NCBI GenBank assembly: GCA_035447065.1
Contig: DAOTGJ010000009.1
Location: 35,751 to 99,750 of the forward strand
DNA length: 64,000 nt
Source: CALEMW01 sp035447065
Lineage (GTDB): Bacteria; Krumholzibacteriota; Krumholzibacteriia; LZORAL124-64-63
Direction: 5' to 3'
In this document: positions 1 to 7,678 of the stretch, piece by piece
Numbering within the stretch: the stretch's first letter is position 1
Layout: every line of letters starts with the position of its first letter
Position numbers and translations under genes: made by a program
The notes under the pieces: generated by a model
Seen by the model: only the letters and a program-made list of their open reading frames with translations
Database searches by the model: none
What the model was told of the DNA's origin: nothing

Positions 1-599
1 ATTGGATCCTGCCCGGCATGGGCATCTTCTTCCTCATGTTCGCCGCCATGAACGCCGCCGCGGACCTTCACCGCGAGCGTGAGGGCGGGACCCTGCGCCG
101 CATCCTGGCGGCGCCGCTCGGGTCGGCCGACGTGATCCTGAGCAAGTGGTGCTACGCCATGCTCAACGGCCTGCTGCAGCTGACGGTGCTGCTGGCGGCG
201 GGGAAGGTGCTGTTCAGGATGAATCTGGGCCCCGACCTCTGGTCCCTGCCCGTGGTGGCCGTGGCGGGCGCCGCCCTGCTGGGTTCGCTCTATCTCCCGC
301 TGGCGCTGATCACCCGCAACGAGAAGCAGATGAGCTCCCTCGGCACGGGCATCACCCTGGTGCTGGGCATGCTGGGCGGAAGCTTCGTGCCCACGGACAA
401 CCTGCCGGGATTCCTGCAGAAGATCGCCGCGCTGGCGCCCAACGGCTGGGCGATCCGCGCGATGACGGACGTCATCGCCAGGGACGAGCCTCTGCGCGAG
501 GTGGCGCCCCTGGTGCTGCGGCTGCTCATCGCCTCGATGGTGCTGCTGGCGGTGTCGTTGGCGATCCACCGCGGCCGCGGAAGGGAGGCCCTGCTGTGA
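1..599 (+). CDS. ABC-2 type transporter permease, 5' truncated by window edge
   Basis: Membrane permease subunit of an ABC-2 exporter. Only the C-terminal ~199 residues are in the window: the frame is already open at base 3, where codons read W-I-L-P-G before an internal Met at 18, so the true start lies upstream. The visible part has the family pattern: a PGMGIFFLMF helix, the EREGGTLRRI coupling region (the cytoplasmic segment that contacts the ATPase), and four further hydrophobic helices. It ends at TGA 597-599, overlapping the GTG start of a second permease by 4 nt, so the two are translationally coupled and probably form a heterodimer. The ATPase gene is presumably just upstream, outside the window. 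The substrate cannot be told. Confidence 0.85.
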   Translation, partial: WILPGMGIFFLMFAAMNAAADLHREREGGTLRRILAAPLGSADVILSKWCYAMLNGLLQLTVLLAAGKVLFRMNLGPDLWSLPVVAVAGAALLGSLYLPLALITRNEKQMSSLGTGITLVLGMLGGSFVPTDNLPGFLQKIAALAPNGWAIRAMTDVIARDEPLREVAPLVLRLLIASMVLLAVSLAIHRGRGREALL

Positions 600-1789
600 G
601 CACGCTCCGCATCCTGGGCGCCCTGGTGCGCCTGCACGTGCTGAAGGTCTTCGCGGACCGCACCAACCTGTTCTGGATGTTCGTGATGCCCATGATCTTC
701 ACAGTGCTCATGGGCATGATGTTCGGCGGGGTGGGCTCCGGCGGCGGCGAGCGTCAGCTCCCGGCGCTGGTGGTCTCCGGCGGCTCCGAGGCCCGGGAGC
801 TGGCCGCACGGCTCGAGGGCAGCGAGTTCTTCCGCGTGGAGATGTCCGATACGCTGATGACCGAGGACCAGGCCCGCACCCTGGTCCAGGACCGTCGCCG
901 CAGCGCCGTGCTCGTCGTGGATCCCGCCTACGCCGACAGCCTGGCCGCCGGACGGCCCGCCGGGCTCGCGCTGTTCTACGACGGCGACCGCGCCAGCGCC
1001 CAATCAGCGCGCACGGCGGTGGAGCGCGAGGTGATGCGGCTGGTGAGCCGGGAGGGGGGCCGGAAGGCCGGCGGGGACAGCTTCTCCGACGCCCGCTTCG
1101 ATTCGCTTTGGACGGAGCCGCGCTTCCGCCTCGAGGCGGAGACCCTGGGCCGGCTGGAGGATCAGCCGGCTTCGGCGCTCTCGGGCCTCAGCAACGGCTT
1201 CCAGCACACGGGGCCCTCGTATGCGCTGATGTTCGTGATGATGATGATGTTCATGAGCCTGCGCGACGTGGTGAACGAACGCCTGAACGGCACGTTGAAA
1301 CGCCTGCGCCTGGCGGCGGCGTCGCCGGGCGTGCTCGCCGTGGGGATGTTCCTGGGGCCGCTGGCCACCGGCCTCATCCAGTTCGCGGTGCTGCTGGGTC
1401 TGAACGCGTTGCTGCCGGGCATGGACTACGGGGACAGCCCGCTCTGCCTCGCGGTGACCGTCGTGCTCTACACGGCGGTCTGCTCGGCCTTCGCGCTGCT
1501 GCTCGCCACCTTCTGCCGCACGCCGGGCCAGGGCGACGGCTTCGGCATGACCGGCGCCATGCTCATGGCCGCCCTGGGCGGACTCTGGTGGCCGCTGGAG
1601 ATCGTGCCGTCCTTCATGCGCGATCTGGGCCTGCTGATGCCCACCGGCCGCGGCATCACCATCTTCCACAACATGATCGGCCGCGGCTGGGGCCTGGCGC
1701 AGAACGCGGACCACCTGCTCTGGCTGGCCGGCACGCTGGTCCTGCTGCTGGTGCTGGCCCGAGCCCGCTTCCACCGCCTGGTCGATTGA
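596..1789 (+). CDS. ABC-2 type transporter permease with extracytoplasmic domain
   Basis: Second permease of the ABC-2 exporter, 397 aa. GTG start at 596 overlaps the stop of the preceding permease. One N-terminal helix (about residues 22-45, rich in Met/Phe) is followed by a soluble, probably periplasmic domain (about 50-200) as in the DrrB/YhgE-like linearmycin-resistance group. Then come five hydrophobic helices (about 205-390) with the coupling-helix motif NERLNGTLKRL. Heteromeric pairs of this kind usually export lipids, antibiotics or polysaccharide precursors; nothing here fixes the substrate. The stop is followed after 21 bases by the first HNH-flanking repeat, so the operon ends here. 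Confidence 0.83.
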   Translation: MSTLRILGALVRLHVLKVFADRTNLFWMFVMPMIFTVLMGMMFGGVGSGGGERQLPALVVSGGSEARELAARLEGSEFFRVEMSDTLMTEDQARTLVQDRRRSAVLVVDPAYADSLAAGRPAGLALFYDGDRASAQSARTAVEREVMRLVSREGGRKAGGDSFSDARFDSLWTEPRFRLEAETLGRLEDQPASALSGLSNGFQHTGPSYALMFVMMMMFMSLRDVVNERLNGTLKRLRLAAASPGVLAVGMFLGPLATGLIQFAVLLGLNALLPGMDYGDSPLCLAVTVVLYTAVCSAFALLLATFCRTPGQGDGFGMTGAMLMAALGGLWWPLEIVPSFMRDLGLLMPTGRGITIFHNMIGRGWGLAQNADHLLWLAGTLVLLLVLARARFHRLVD

Positions 1790-1810
1790 GGGATTTGATC
1801 TCAGGTATCC

Positions 1811-1846
1811 CCCACGTGAACACTGTTTGCGTGGGCGATATCATTC
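1811..1846 (+). repeat. 36-bp hairpin-forming direct repeat, copy 1
   Basis: A 36-base sequence that recurs at 3090-3125 in the same orientation with 32 of 36 identical bases. The differences are confined to one arm base and the three bases before the second arm. The first 21 bases contain an inverted repeat (CCCACG ... CGTGGG) around GAACACTGT, followed by a conserved GATATCATTC tail. It lies 33 bases before the HNH gene start. It is probably a terminal or boundary element of the HNH unit; a transcriptional role cannot be excluded. Confidence 0.75.
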
Positions 1847-1879
1847 CGCAAAACCATCCTCCCGGATGGGCGGTCGCCC

Positions 1880-2905
1880 ATGGCGACGCTTCCCGCCACG
1901 CCGGCCGAGCTGGCCCTGCACCGGAATTTCCTGGACTCGGTGCAGACGGCGAAGAAGGGCATCCTCCGCGCGAGCTTCTATCTGGCGGAACTCGTGGACC
2001 GCAAGGTCCACAAAACGTTCGGCTATGCCTCCGGCGTGGAATACGCGATCGCTCAGGCCGGCCTGACCAGAGGTCAGGCCTCGGATCTGCTCCGCATGGG
2101 CCGCAGGCTCCAGGCTCTGCCTCAAACCGCAAGAGCCGTCGCAGACGGCTCTCTCACCTGGAGCCAAGCCCGAAGACTGATCGGAAAACTCACCCCGGAG
2201 AACGAGTGCGAAGCCCTGGCGGCCGCCAGGGCGGAGCCAGAGCCCGCGCCGGAGGCGCGGGCCACCCCACCCCGAAACCCGTCGGAGCCTGTGCCCCCAG
2301 CGCCATCACTCCCTCCGAAACTCCACCCCCAGCCGACGCCGAAGGCGGAAGGCCACGTGCCGACCGCCGGGCGGCACATCGTCTCACTCTCCTTCGATGA
2401 TGAGGGCTACGCCCTCTGGGAAGCCGCCATCGCCCAGCTCCGCAAATCAGGCCGGCGCGAAGCGCTGGCCACGCTCCACCTCCGCGCCCTGCAATGTCTC
2501 GCCGCAGGCGTGGAACCGGAGGAGCCCCAGGAGCCCTCCGCCCTCCTCGTCCTGCTGGAATGCCCGACCTGCGGTCGGGCTGCGATCAACACCTCCCGAG
2601 GCGAACTCCCAGCCCCCCGCCCCCTGTTGGAAGCAGCCCACTGCGACGCAGTGATCGAACACAACGACGCCTCCCGGCGTGCGATCATTCCCCCGAAACT
2701 CCGCCGCACGATGCTCCGCAAGGCGCGATACCGCTGCCAGGCCCCGGGCTGCGAGCACACCCGGAACCTCCAGCTCCATCACCGCATCCCTCATTCCCAC
2801 GGCGGTCGCACCGAGGCTTCCAACCTCATCGTCCTCTGCTCCCGCTGCCATCGCGCGCTCCACGAGCGCGAGGAGCAGCTGCGCGCGGCCAAGCCGCCTG
2901 TCTGA
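1880..2905 (+). CDS. HNH endonuclease domain protein (DUF222/13E12-like)
   Basis: 341 aa. Residues ~1-115 form a helical domain like the DUF222/13E12 region that precedes many solitary HNH nucleases. Residues ~115-165 are a Pro/Ala/Glu-rich linker of low complexity. Residues ~283-328 are an HNH nuclease of the zinc-stabilised type: C286 and C291 pair with C320 and C323, the LHH motif supplies the catalytic His, and N315 and H324/H328 complete the fold. These proteins are widespread and often multicopy, and their biological role is largely unknown. There is no clear Shine-Dalgarno. The gene is the only substantial frame between two 36-bp direct repeats (1811 and 3090), suggesting that gene and repeats form a small mobile or formerly mobile unit of about 1.3 kb. 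It interrupts an otherwise housekeeping stretch. Confidence 0.85.
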   Translation: MATLPATPAELALHRNFLDSVQTAKKGILRASFYLAELVDRKVHKTFGYASGVEYAIAQAGLTRGQASDLLRMGRRLQALPQTARAVADGSLTWSQARRLIGKLTPENECEALAAARAEPEPAPEARATPPRNPSEPVPPAPSLPPKLHPQPTPKAEGHVPTAGRHIVSLSFDDEGYALWEAAIAQLRKSGRREALATLHLRALQCLAAGVEPEEPQEPSALLVLLECPTCGRAAINTSRGELPAPRPLLEAAHCDAVIEHNDASRRAIIPPKLRRTMLRKARYRCQAPGCEHTRNLQLHHRIPHSHGGRTEASNLIVLCSRCHRALHEREEQLRAAKPPV

Positions 2906-2921
2906 CGCATGAGTTGCAGCC

Positions 2922-3047
2922 ATGCTGGAAGTCCACTTGAAGGAAGCCGGAAGCAACGCGCCGATCCCCGATGCCGCCGTCCAGCTGGACCTCGACGCCG
3001 ACGGCATCGACGACGCCAAGCCCATGGCCCCCCACGCAGGCAGCTGA
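2922..3047 (+). CDS. possible small ORF, 41 aa, in HNH unit
   Basis: An ATG-initiated 41-codon frame between the HNH gene stop and the second repeat. The product is acidic (QLDLDADGIDDAK), has no membrane segment and no motif I recognise. It has no good ribosome-binding site. It may be a remnant of a longer gene, a chance frame in GC-rich DNA, or a small passenger of the HNH unit. No function is assigned. Confidence 0.2.
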   Translation: MLEVHLKEAGSNAPIPDAAVQLDLDADGIDDAKPMAPHAGS

Positions 3048-3089
3048 TCCTGAGACTCGAAGGCTCGACGTGCTTGATGAAAAATACCG

Positions 3090-3125
3090 CCCACATGAAC
3101 ACTGTCCACGTGGGCGATATCATTC
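3090..3125 (+). repeat. 36-bp hairpin-forming direct repeat, copy 2
   Basis: Second copy of the repeat at 1811-1846, same orientation, 32/36 identical. Its inverted repeat is longer than in copy 1 (GCCCACAT pairs with ACGTGGGC, with one mismatch). It lies 21 bases beyond the stop codon of the minus-strand DUF3467 gene and so marks the right border of the HNH unit. The spacing between corresponding bases of the two copies is 1279. Confidence 0.75.
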
Positions 3126-3146
3126 GTCAAAGAGGCTCCGAGGATC

Positions 3147-3449
3147 CTAGTTCTTCGTATCGGGAAAGTGGAACCGCGTCTCCGCCGCCGTCCCCGGCAT
3201 CTTGATCTCCCCGAAGCTCTCCTCGTACCGCTGCACGTTGGTCTGCAGCGTGCGCAGCAGCGCCTTGGCATTCGTCGGCGTCATCACCATGCGCGCGCAG
3301 ACCTTGGCCTTGGGCAGGCCGGGCAGCATGCGCGCGAAATCCAGGATGAACTCGCTGGGGCTGTGCGCGATGAGCGCCAGGTTGGCGTAGTTGCCCTCGG
3401 CGACCTCCTGGGGGAGCTCCACGTTGATCTGCTGCGTCTTCTTTTCCAA
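3147..3449 (-). CDS. DUF3467-family protein
   Basis: 100 aa, soluble, no signal peptide. The product starts EKKTQQINVELP and carries the family core with ANLALIAHSPSEFILDF and a PKAKVCARMVMTP strand, ending near residue 85; it matches the small DUF3467 family, whose function is unknown. I chose a TTG start at 3449-3447 because GGAGG lies 7 bases upstream of it on the minus strand; no ATG fits. It is transcribed divergently from the heptose genes, with 142 bp between the starts. It is one of only three minus-strand genes left of 58.7 kb. Confidence 0.75.
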   Translation of the reverse strand: MEKKTQQINVELPQEVAEGNYANLALIAHSPSEFILDFARMLPGLPKAKVCARMVMTPTNAKALLRTLQTNVQRYEESFGEIKMPGTAAETRFHFPDTKN

Positions 3450-3521
3450 AGCCGTGCCTCCTGGATATGTGTTGGACCGCCAGTGTAGCGCGGCCGGGCA
3501 CGGCCCACAACCCGCCAGGAA

Positions 3522-3550
3522 TTGACACCGCATATCGACGGTGTTAGCGT
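3522..3550 (+). promoter_or_regulatory. sigma-70-type promoter for heptose genes
   Basis: TTGACA (3522-3527), 17-bp spacer, TAGCGT (3545-3550). It sits 42 bases before the ATG of the heptose kinase, in the gap between divergent genes. A short inverted repeat (ACACCG ... CGGTGT) falls within the spacer and could be an operator. Confidence 0.55.
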
Positions 3551-3591
3551 GCCGCACAGCCGACGCAAACCACCGCAGCCACGGGAGTTCC

Positions 3592-4563
3592 ATGCTCCAG
3601 CGCAACCTGAAGATCCTGGACCGCTTCGCCGACCTGCGCCTGCTGGTGGTGGGCGACGCCATGGTGGACCGCTTCCTCTGGGGCGAGGTCCACCGCATCA
3701 GCCCCGAGGCCCCGGTGCCCGTGGTGCGCCTGCGCCGCGAGACCGCCAAGCTGGGCGGCGCGGCCAACGTGGCGGCGAATCTGCGCGCCCTCGGCGCGCG
3801 GACGGACCTGATCGCGGTGGCCGGCACGGGGGAGACCTCGAAGATCCTGGCCGGCCTGCTCGAGGAGGAGGGCATCGACGCCTCCGGCCTGGTCCGCATC
3901 CCGGATCGCCGCACCACGCTCAAGACCCGGATCATCGCCCACCAGCAGCAGGTGGTGCGGGCCGATGTGGAGAGCGACGAGGCGCTGAGCGCCTCCGAAC
4001 AAGACGAGATGCTGACCCGCTTCCGCGACGGGGGACCTTACGATGGGGTCATCCTCTCGGATTACGGGAAAGGCGTCCTCACGGACGCATTCCTGCGCAC
4101 CCTGATCGACGCCTGCGCCGAGGCCGGCACCCCCGTGGTCATCGACCCCAAGCGCGGCGACTACTCCCAGTACCGGGGCTGCACCTCCATCACGCCCAAC
4201 CAGAAGGAGGCCGCCGCGGCGACCGCGATCGGGATCTTCGATCCCGATTCCCTCCAGCGCGCCGGCCGCACCCTGCTGGACCGCGTGGGCTGCGCCTGCG
4301 TGCTGATCACCCGCGGCGAGCACGGCATGGCCCTCTACGAGCGCGACGGCGACGAGCACCACCTGCCCACCGAGGCCCGCGAGGTCTTCGACGTGACCGG
4401 CGCGGGGGACACGGTGATCGCCGTCTACACGGCCGCCCTGGCTGCCGGCGCAAGCTTCCTGGAAGCCGCCAACCTGGCCAACCACGCCGCCGGCCTCGCC
4501 GTGCGCGAGCTGGGCACTGTGGCCGTCACCGCGGACCAGATCCGGGAGGCGCTGGGGGCATGA
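3592..4563 (+). CDS. hldE1/rfaE1: D-glycero-beta-D-manno-heptose-7-phosphate kinase (HldE kinase half)
   Basis: PfkB-family sugar kinase, 323 aa, phosphorylating heptose 7-phosphate at C1 in ADP-L-glycero-D-manno-heptose synthesis for LPS inner core. Visible motifs are GDAMVDRFLWG near the N terminus, LGGAANVAANLRALG (PfkB signature 1), DPKRGDYSQYRG, and FDVTGAGDTVIA near residue 270 with the catalytic Asp. ATG 3592 was chosen over the in-frame GTG at 3541 because that GTG lies inside the promoter and GGGAG precedes the ATG. In E. coli kinase and adenylyltransferase are one bifunctional protein; here they are separate genes overlapping by 4 nt (ATGA). Confidence 0.93.
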   Translation: MLQRNLKILDRFADLRLLVVGDAMVDRFLWGEVHRISPEAPVPVVRLRRETAKLGGAANVAANLRALGARTDLIAVAGTGETSKILAGLLEEEGIDASGLVRIPDRRTTLKTRIIAHQQQVVRADVESDEALSASEQDEMLTRFRDGGPYDGVILSDYGKGVLTDAFLRTLIDACAEAGTPVVIDPKRGDYSQYRGCTSITPNQKEAAAATAIGIFDPDSLQRAGRTLLDRVGCACVLITRGEHGMALYERDGDEHHLPTEAREVFDVTGAGDTVIAVYTAALAAGASFLEAANLANHAAGLAVRELGTVAVTADQIREALGA

Positions 4564-5042
4564 CCGGGATCGCGCCGCTGATCCCCCGGGAGGAGCTGGC
4601 GGCCTGGGCCGGGGCGCAGCATGCCGCCGGCCGCCGCATCGTCTTCACCAACGGCTGCTTCGACCTGATCCACCGCGGCCACGTGGAGTACCTGGCGGAT
4701 GCGGCGGCGCTGGGCGACGTCTTGATCGTGGCTCTCAATACCGACGCCTCCGTCCGTCGCCTCAAGGGCCCCTCGCGACCCATCGTCTCCCAGGACGACC
4801 GCTGCGCGGTCCTCGCCCACTTGCGCCCCGTGGGCGCGCTCACCATGTTTGACGAACCGACGCCCCTGGAGACCATTGCGCTCATCCGTCCGCACGTCCT
4901 GGTCAAGGGCGACGAGTACGCGGAGAGCCAGATCGTCGGGGCGGACCTCGTACGCGCCGACGGCGGCGAGGTCGTCCGGGTGGCCATGCGCCCGGGGCGT
5001 TCGACGTCCTCGATCATCGAGTCGATCAAGCACCTTCCCTAA
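4560..5042 (+). CDS. hldE2/rfaE2: D-glycero-beta-D-manno-heptose 1-phosphate adenylyltransferase (HldE transferase half)
   Basis: 160-aa cytidylyltransferase-fold enzyme that makes ADP-D-glycero-beta-D-manno-heptose from heptose 1-phosphate and ATP. Family marks are TNGCFDLIHRGHVEYL (the HxGH nucleotide site, about residues 29-44), LIVALNTDASVRRLKGP, and VKGDEY plus GRSTSSIIE near the C terminus. The start overlaps the kinase stop as ATGA, so the pair is coupled and should yield both activities in equal amounts. Its presence next to the kinase supports an LPS-bearing outer membrane. The GmhA/GmhB steps are not in the window. Confidence 0.94.
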   Translation: MTGIAPLIPREELAAWAGAQHAAGRRIVFTNGCFDLIHRGHVEYLADAAALGDVLIVALNTDASVRRLKGPSRPIVSQDDRCAVLAHLRPVGALTMFDEPTPLETIALIRPHVLVKGDEYAESQIVGADLVRADGGEVVRVAMRPGRSTSSIIESIKHLP

Positions 5043-5130
5043 CGACAAGCGTCGCTCCCGGACTCGCACCCCGGCACGACGGCGGGGGAGGGCCTACGTG
5101 CGCGTGATTCGACATAGAAAGAGGTCTCCC

Positions 5131-6447
5131 ATGAGCAGGGAAAAGGTCATCATCATCGGCGCCGCCGGTCGTGACTTCCACAACTTCAACTGCGTCTTCC
5201 GCGACAACGAGGCGTACGAAGTGGTGGCCTTCACGGCCGCGCAGATCCCCGACATCGACGGACGCGCGTACCCGGCCGCCCTGGCCGGCAAGCTGTATCC
5301 CGAGGGGATCCCCATCCACGCCGAGGAGGACCTGCCCGGGCTCATCGCCCAGCACGGGGTGGAGTGCTGCGTGTTCTCCTACAGCGACGTGGCCTACGAG
5401 GACGTCATGCACAAGGCCGCCCTGGTCAACGCCTGCGGCGCCGACTTCAAGCTCCTGGGCGAGCGCCAGACCGAGCTCAAGAGCAGCAAGCCCGTCATCT
5501 CCATCTGCGCCGTGCGCACCGGCTGCGGCAAGAGCCAGACCACGCGCCTGGTGAGCGAGATCCTGCAGAAGGCCGGCAAGAAGGTCGTCGCCGTGCGCCA
5601 TCCCATGCCCTACGGCGACCTGGCCAAGCAGGCCGTGCAGCGCTTCGCCGCCCTGGAGGACCTGGAGAAGCACCAGTGCACCATCGAGGAGATGGAGGAG
5701 TACGAGCCCCACATCGTGCGCGGCAACGTGATCTACGCGGGCGTGGACTACGAGGCCATCCTGCGCGAGGCCGAGAAGGAGGCCGACGTCATCCTCTGGG
5801 ACGGCGGCAACAACGACACCCCCTTCTTCAAGCCCGACATGCACATCGTCGTGGCGGATCCGCACCGCGCCGGCCACGAGCTGAGCTACTTCCCCGGCGA
5901 GACCAACGTGCGCCTGGCCGACGTGGTGATCATCAACAAGGTGGTCGAGGCCCAGTTCGACGACATCGCCGAGGTGCGCGACAACGTGCGCTCCATCAAC
6001 CCCGAGTGCGTCATCCTGGACGCCGCCTCGCCGCTGACCGTGGACGACCCGGACCTGATCCAGGGCCGCAGCTGCCTGGTGGTCGAGGACGGCCCCACGC
6101 TCACCCATGGCGGCATGGCCTACGGCGCCGGCGTGGTGGCGGCCCTGCGCAACGGGGCCGAGGAGCTGGTGGATCCGCGCCCCTGGGTCACCGGCAAGCT
6201 GGCCGAGACCTTCGAGATCTACCCGGAGATCGGCACCCTGCTGCCCGCCATGGGCTACGGCGACGAGCAGAAGCACGATCTGGAGGCCACCATCAACGCC
6301 GTGGATTGCGACACGGTGGTGATCGGCACGCCCATCGACCTGAACCGCATCATCGACATCAAGAAGCCCACCGTACGCGTGGGCTACGACCTGCAGATCA
6401 TCGGCCGGCCGAACCTGGAGGATCTGCTGGCGAAGTTCACCAAGTAG
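5131..6447 (+). CDS. cyclic 2,3-diphosphoglycerate synthetase-like P-loop protein
   Basis: 438 aa, cytosolic. The N-terminal ~115 residues are a Rossmann-like region opening with REKVIIIGAAGRDFH; a P-loop follows at about 129-137 (RTGCGKSQT), then WDGGNNDTPF and DVVIINKV as in SIMIBI-class NTPases. Overall order and length match the family of cyclic 2,3-diphosphoglycerate synthetase, known from hyperthermophilic methanogens, whose bacterial members are uncharacterised and often called GTPases. ATG 5131 begins at the conserved N terminus. It lies 76 bp upstream of sucC in the same direction. Whether it makes cyclic 2,3-DPG in this organism is unknown; a regulatory NTPase role is equally possible. 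Confidence 0.75.
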   Translation: MSREKVIIIGAAGRDFHNFNCVFRDNEAYEVVAFTAAQIPDIDGRAYPAALAGKLYPEGIPIHAEEDLPGLIAQHGVECCVFSYSDVAYEDVMHKAALVNACGADFKLLGERQTELKSSKPVISICAVRTGCGKSQTTRLVSEILQKAGKKVVAVRHPMPYGDLAKQAVQRFAALEDLEKHQCTIEEMEEYEPHIVRGNVIYAGVDYEAILREAEKEADVILWDGGNNDTPFFKPDMHIVVADPHRAGHELSYFPGETNVRLADVVIINKVVEAQFDDIAEVRDNVRSINPECVILDAASPLTVDDPDLIQGRSCLVVEDGPTLTHGGMAYGAGVVAALRNGAEELVDPRPWVTGKLAETFEIYPEIGTLLPAMGYGDEQKHDLEATINAVDCDTVVIGTPIDLNRIIDIKKPTVRVGYDLQIIGRPNLEDLLAKFTK

Positions 6448-6523
6448 TGGTAAATGAGGTGGGGCGGTCCGAGGGGCCGCCCCGCCGTCGCCCTCGTGTG
6501 CGTCCCTAGTTTGGAGGTTGTCC

Positions 6524-7657
6524 GTGAACATCCACGAGTACCAGGCCAAGGAGATCTTCCGCGCGGCCGGCCAGAACGTGCCGCCCGGACGGGTGGCGAC
6601 CACCGTGGCCGAGGCCGAGGCCCTGGCCGCCGAGTACGGCCTGCCCGTCATGGTGAAGTCCCAGGTGCTGACCGGCGGCCGCGGCAAGGCCGGCGGCGTC
6701 AAGTTCTGCCCCACCGCGGCGGACGTCACCAAGCACGCCGGGAACATCCTGGGCATGGACATCAAGGGCCACACGGTCAACAAGGTGCTGGTGACCCCGG
6801 CGGAGACCATCGCCGAGGAGTACTACGTGGGCATGCTCGTGGACCGCAACTCGCGGCGCGTGCTGCTGATGGCCTCGGCCGAGGGCGGCGTGGAGATCGA
6901 GCAGGTGGCCAAGGACAACCCGGACGCCATCCTCAAGCACGTCATCGACCCCCGCTGGGGCCTGGTGGACCACGAGGCCATGGCCGTGGCCATGAAGATG
7001 ACGCCCGACGTGAAGAAGGCCCGCCAGCTCGCCGCCGCCATGCAGAAGCTCTACGAGGCCTTCATGAGCGCCGACGCGTCCCTGGCCGAGATCAACCCCT
7101 TCATCTTCACGGACGCCGGCGTGGGCAAGGCCATCGACGCCAAGGTGAACCTGGACGACAACGCCCTCTTCCGCCACCCGGACTACGAGAGCCTGCGGGA
7201 TCTGGACGCCGAGGACGCCAGCGAGCGCGCCGCCCGCGAGGCCGGCCTCAGCTTCGTCAAGCTGGACGGCAACGTGGGCTGCCTGGTCAACGGCGCCGGC
7301 CTGGCCATGGCCACCATGGACCTGGTCCAGTACTACGGCGGCATGCCGGCCAACTTCCTGGACATCGGCGGCAGCTCCAACCCGGACAAGGTGGTGAACG
7401 CCCTGAGCATCATCCTCTCCGATCCCAACGTGGAGGTGATCCTCTTCAACATCTTCGGCGGCATCACCCGCTGCGACGACGTGGCCCGCGGCATCATCGA
7501 GGCCACCAAGCGCATGGAGATCAAGGTCCCCATCGTGGTGCGCCTGACCGGCACCAACGAGGCCGAGGCCCGCGTGCTCCTGGCGGAGACCGACCTGGTC
7601 CCCGCCGCCACCATGGACGAGGCCGTGCAGAAGGCCATCGAAATGGCCGGCAAGTAG
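6524..7657 (+). CDS. sucC: succinyl-CoA synthetase beta subunit
   Basis: 377 aa. Together with SucD it converts succinyl-CoA, phosphate and NDP to succinate, CoA and NTP in the TCA cycle. It begins NIHEYQAKEIFRAAG, followed by an ATP-grasp domain (VMVKSQVLTGGRGKAGGVK, EINPF) and the CoA-ligase-like C-terminal domain with GGSSNPDKVVNAL and NIFGGITRCDDVARG. GTG 6524 is preferred to TTG 6518 because GGAGG at 6513-6517 is 6 bases upstream of it. sucD follows after 21 bp. The GRGKAGGVK region gives no secure ADP- versus GDP-specificity. Confidence 0.96.
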   Translation: MNIHEYQAKEIFRAAGQNVPPGRVATTVAEAEALAAEYGLPVMVKSQVLTGGRGKAGGVKFCPTAADVTKHAGNILGMDIKGHTVNKVLVTPAETIAEEYYVGMLVDRNSRRVLLMASAEGGVEIEQVAKDNPDAILKHVIDPRWGLVDHEAMAVAMKMTPDVKKARQLAAAMQKLYEAFMSADASLAEINPFIFTDAGVGKAIDAKVNLDDNALFRHPDYESLRDLDAEDASERAAREAGLSFVKLDGNVGCLVNGAGLAMATMDLVQYYGGMPANFLDIGGSSNPDKVVNALSIILSDPNVEVILFNIFGGITRCDDVARGIIEATKRMEIKVPIVVRLTGTNEAEARVLLAETDLVPAATMDEAVQKAIEMAGK

Positions 7658-7678
7658 CCGGTCGGGAAGGATTCGATC

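Noticed and set aside
1160..1260. ATG-rich stretch (ATGATGATGATG) in the second permease as an alternative start or repeat
   Set aside because: It encodes a Met-rich membrane helix (MFVMMMMFM) within one clear gene.
3519..3560. Possible third copy of the 36-bp repeat near the heptose-gene promoter
   Set aside because: Only scattered similarity on the minus strand (AACAC...GATAT) without the stem; the region is better explained by the promoter.
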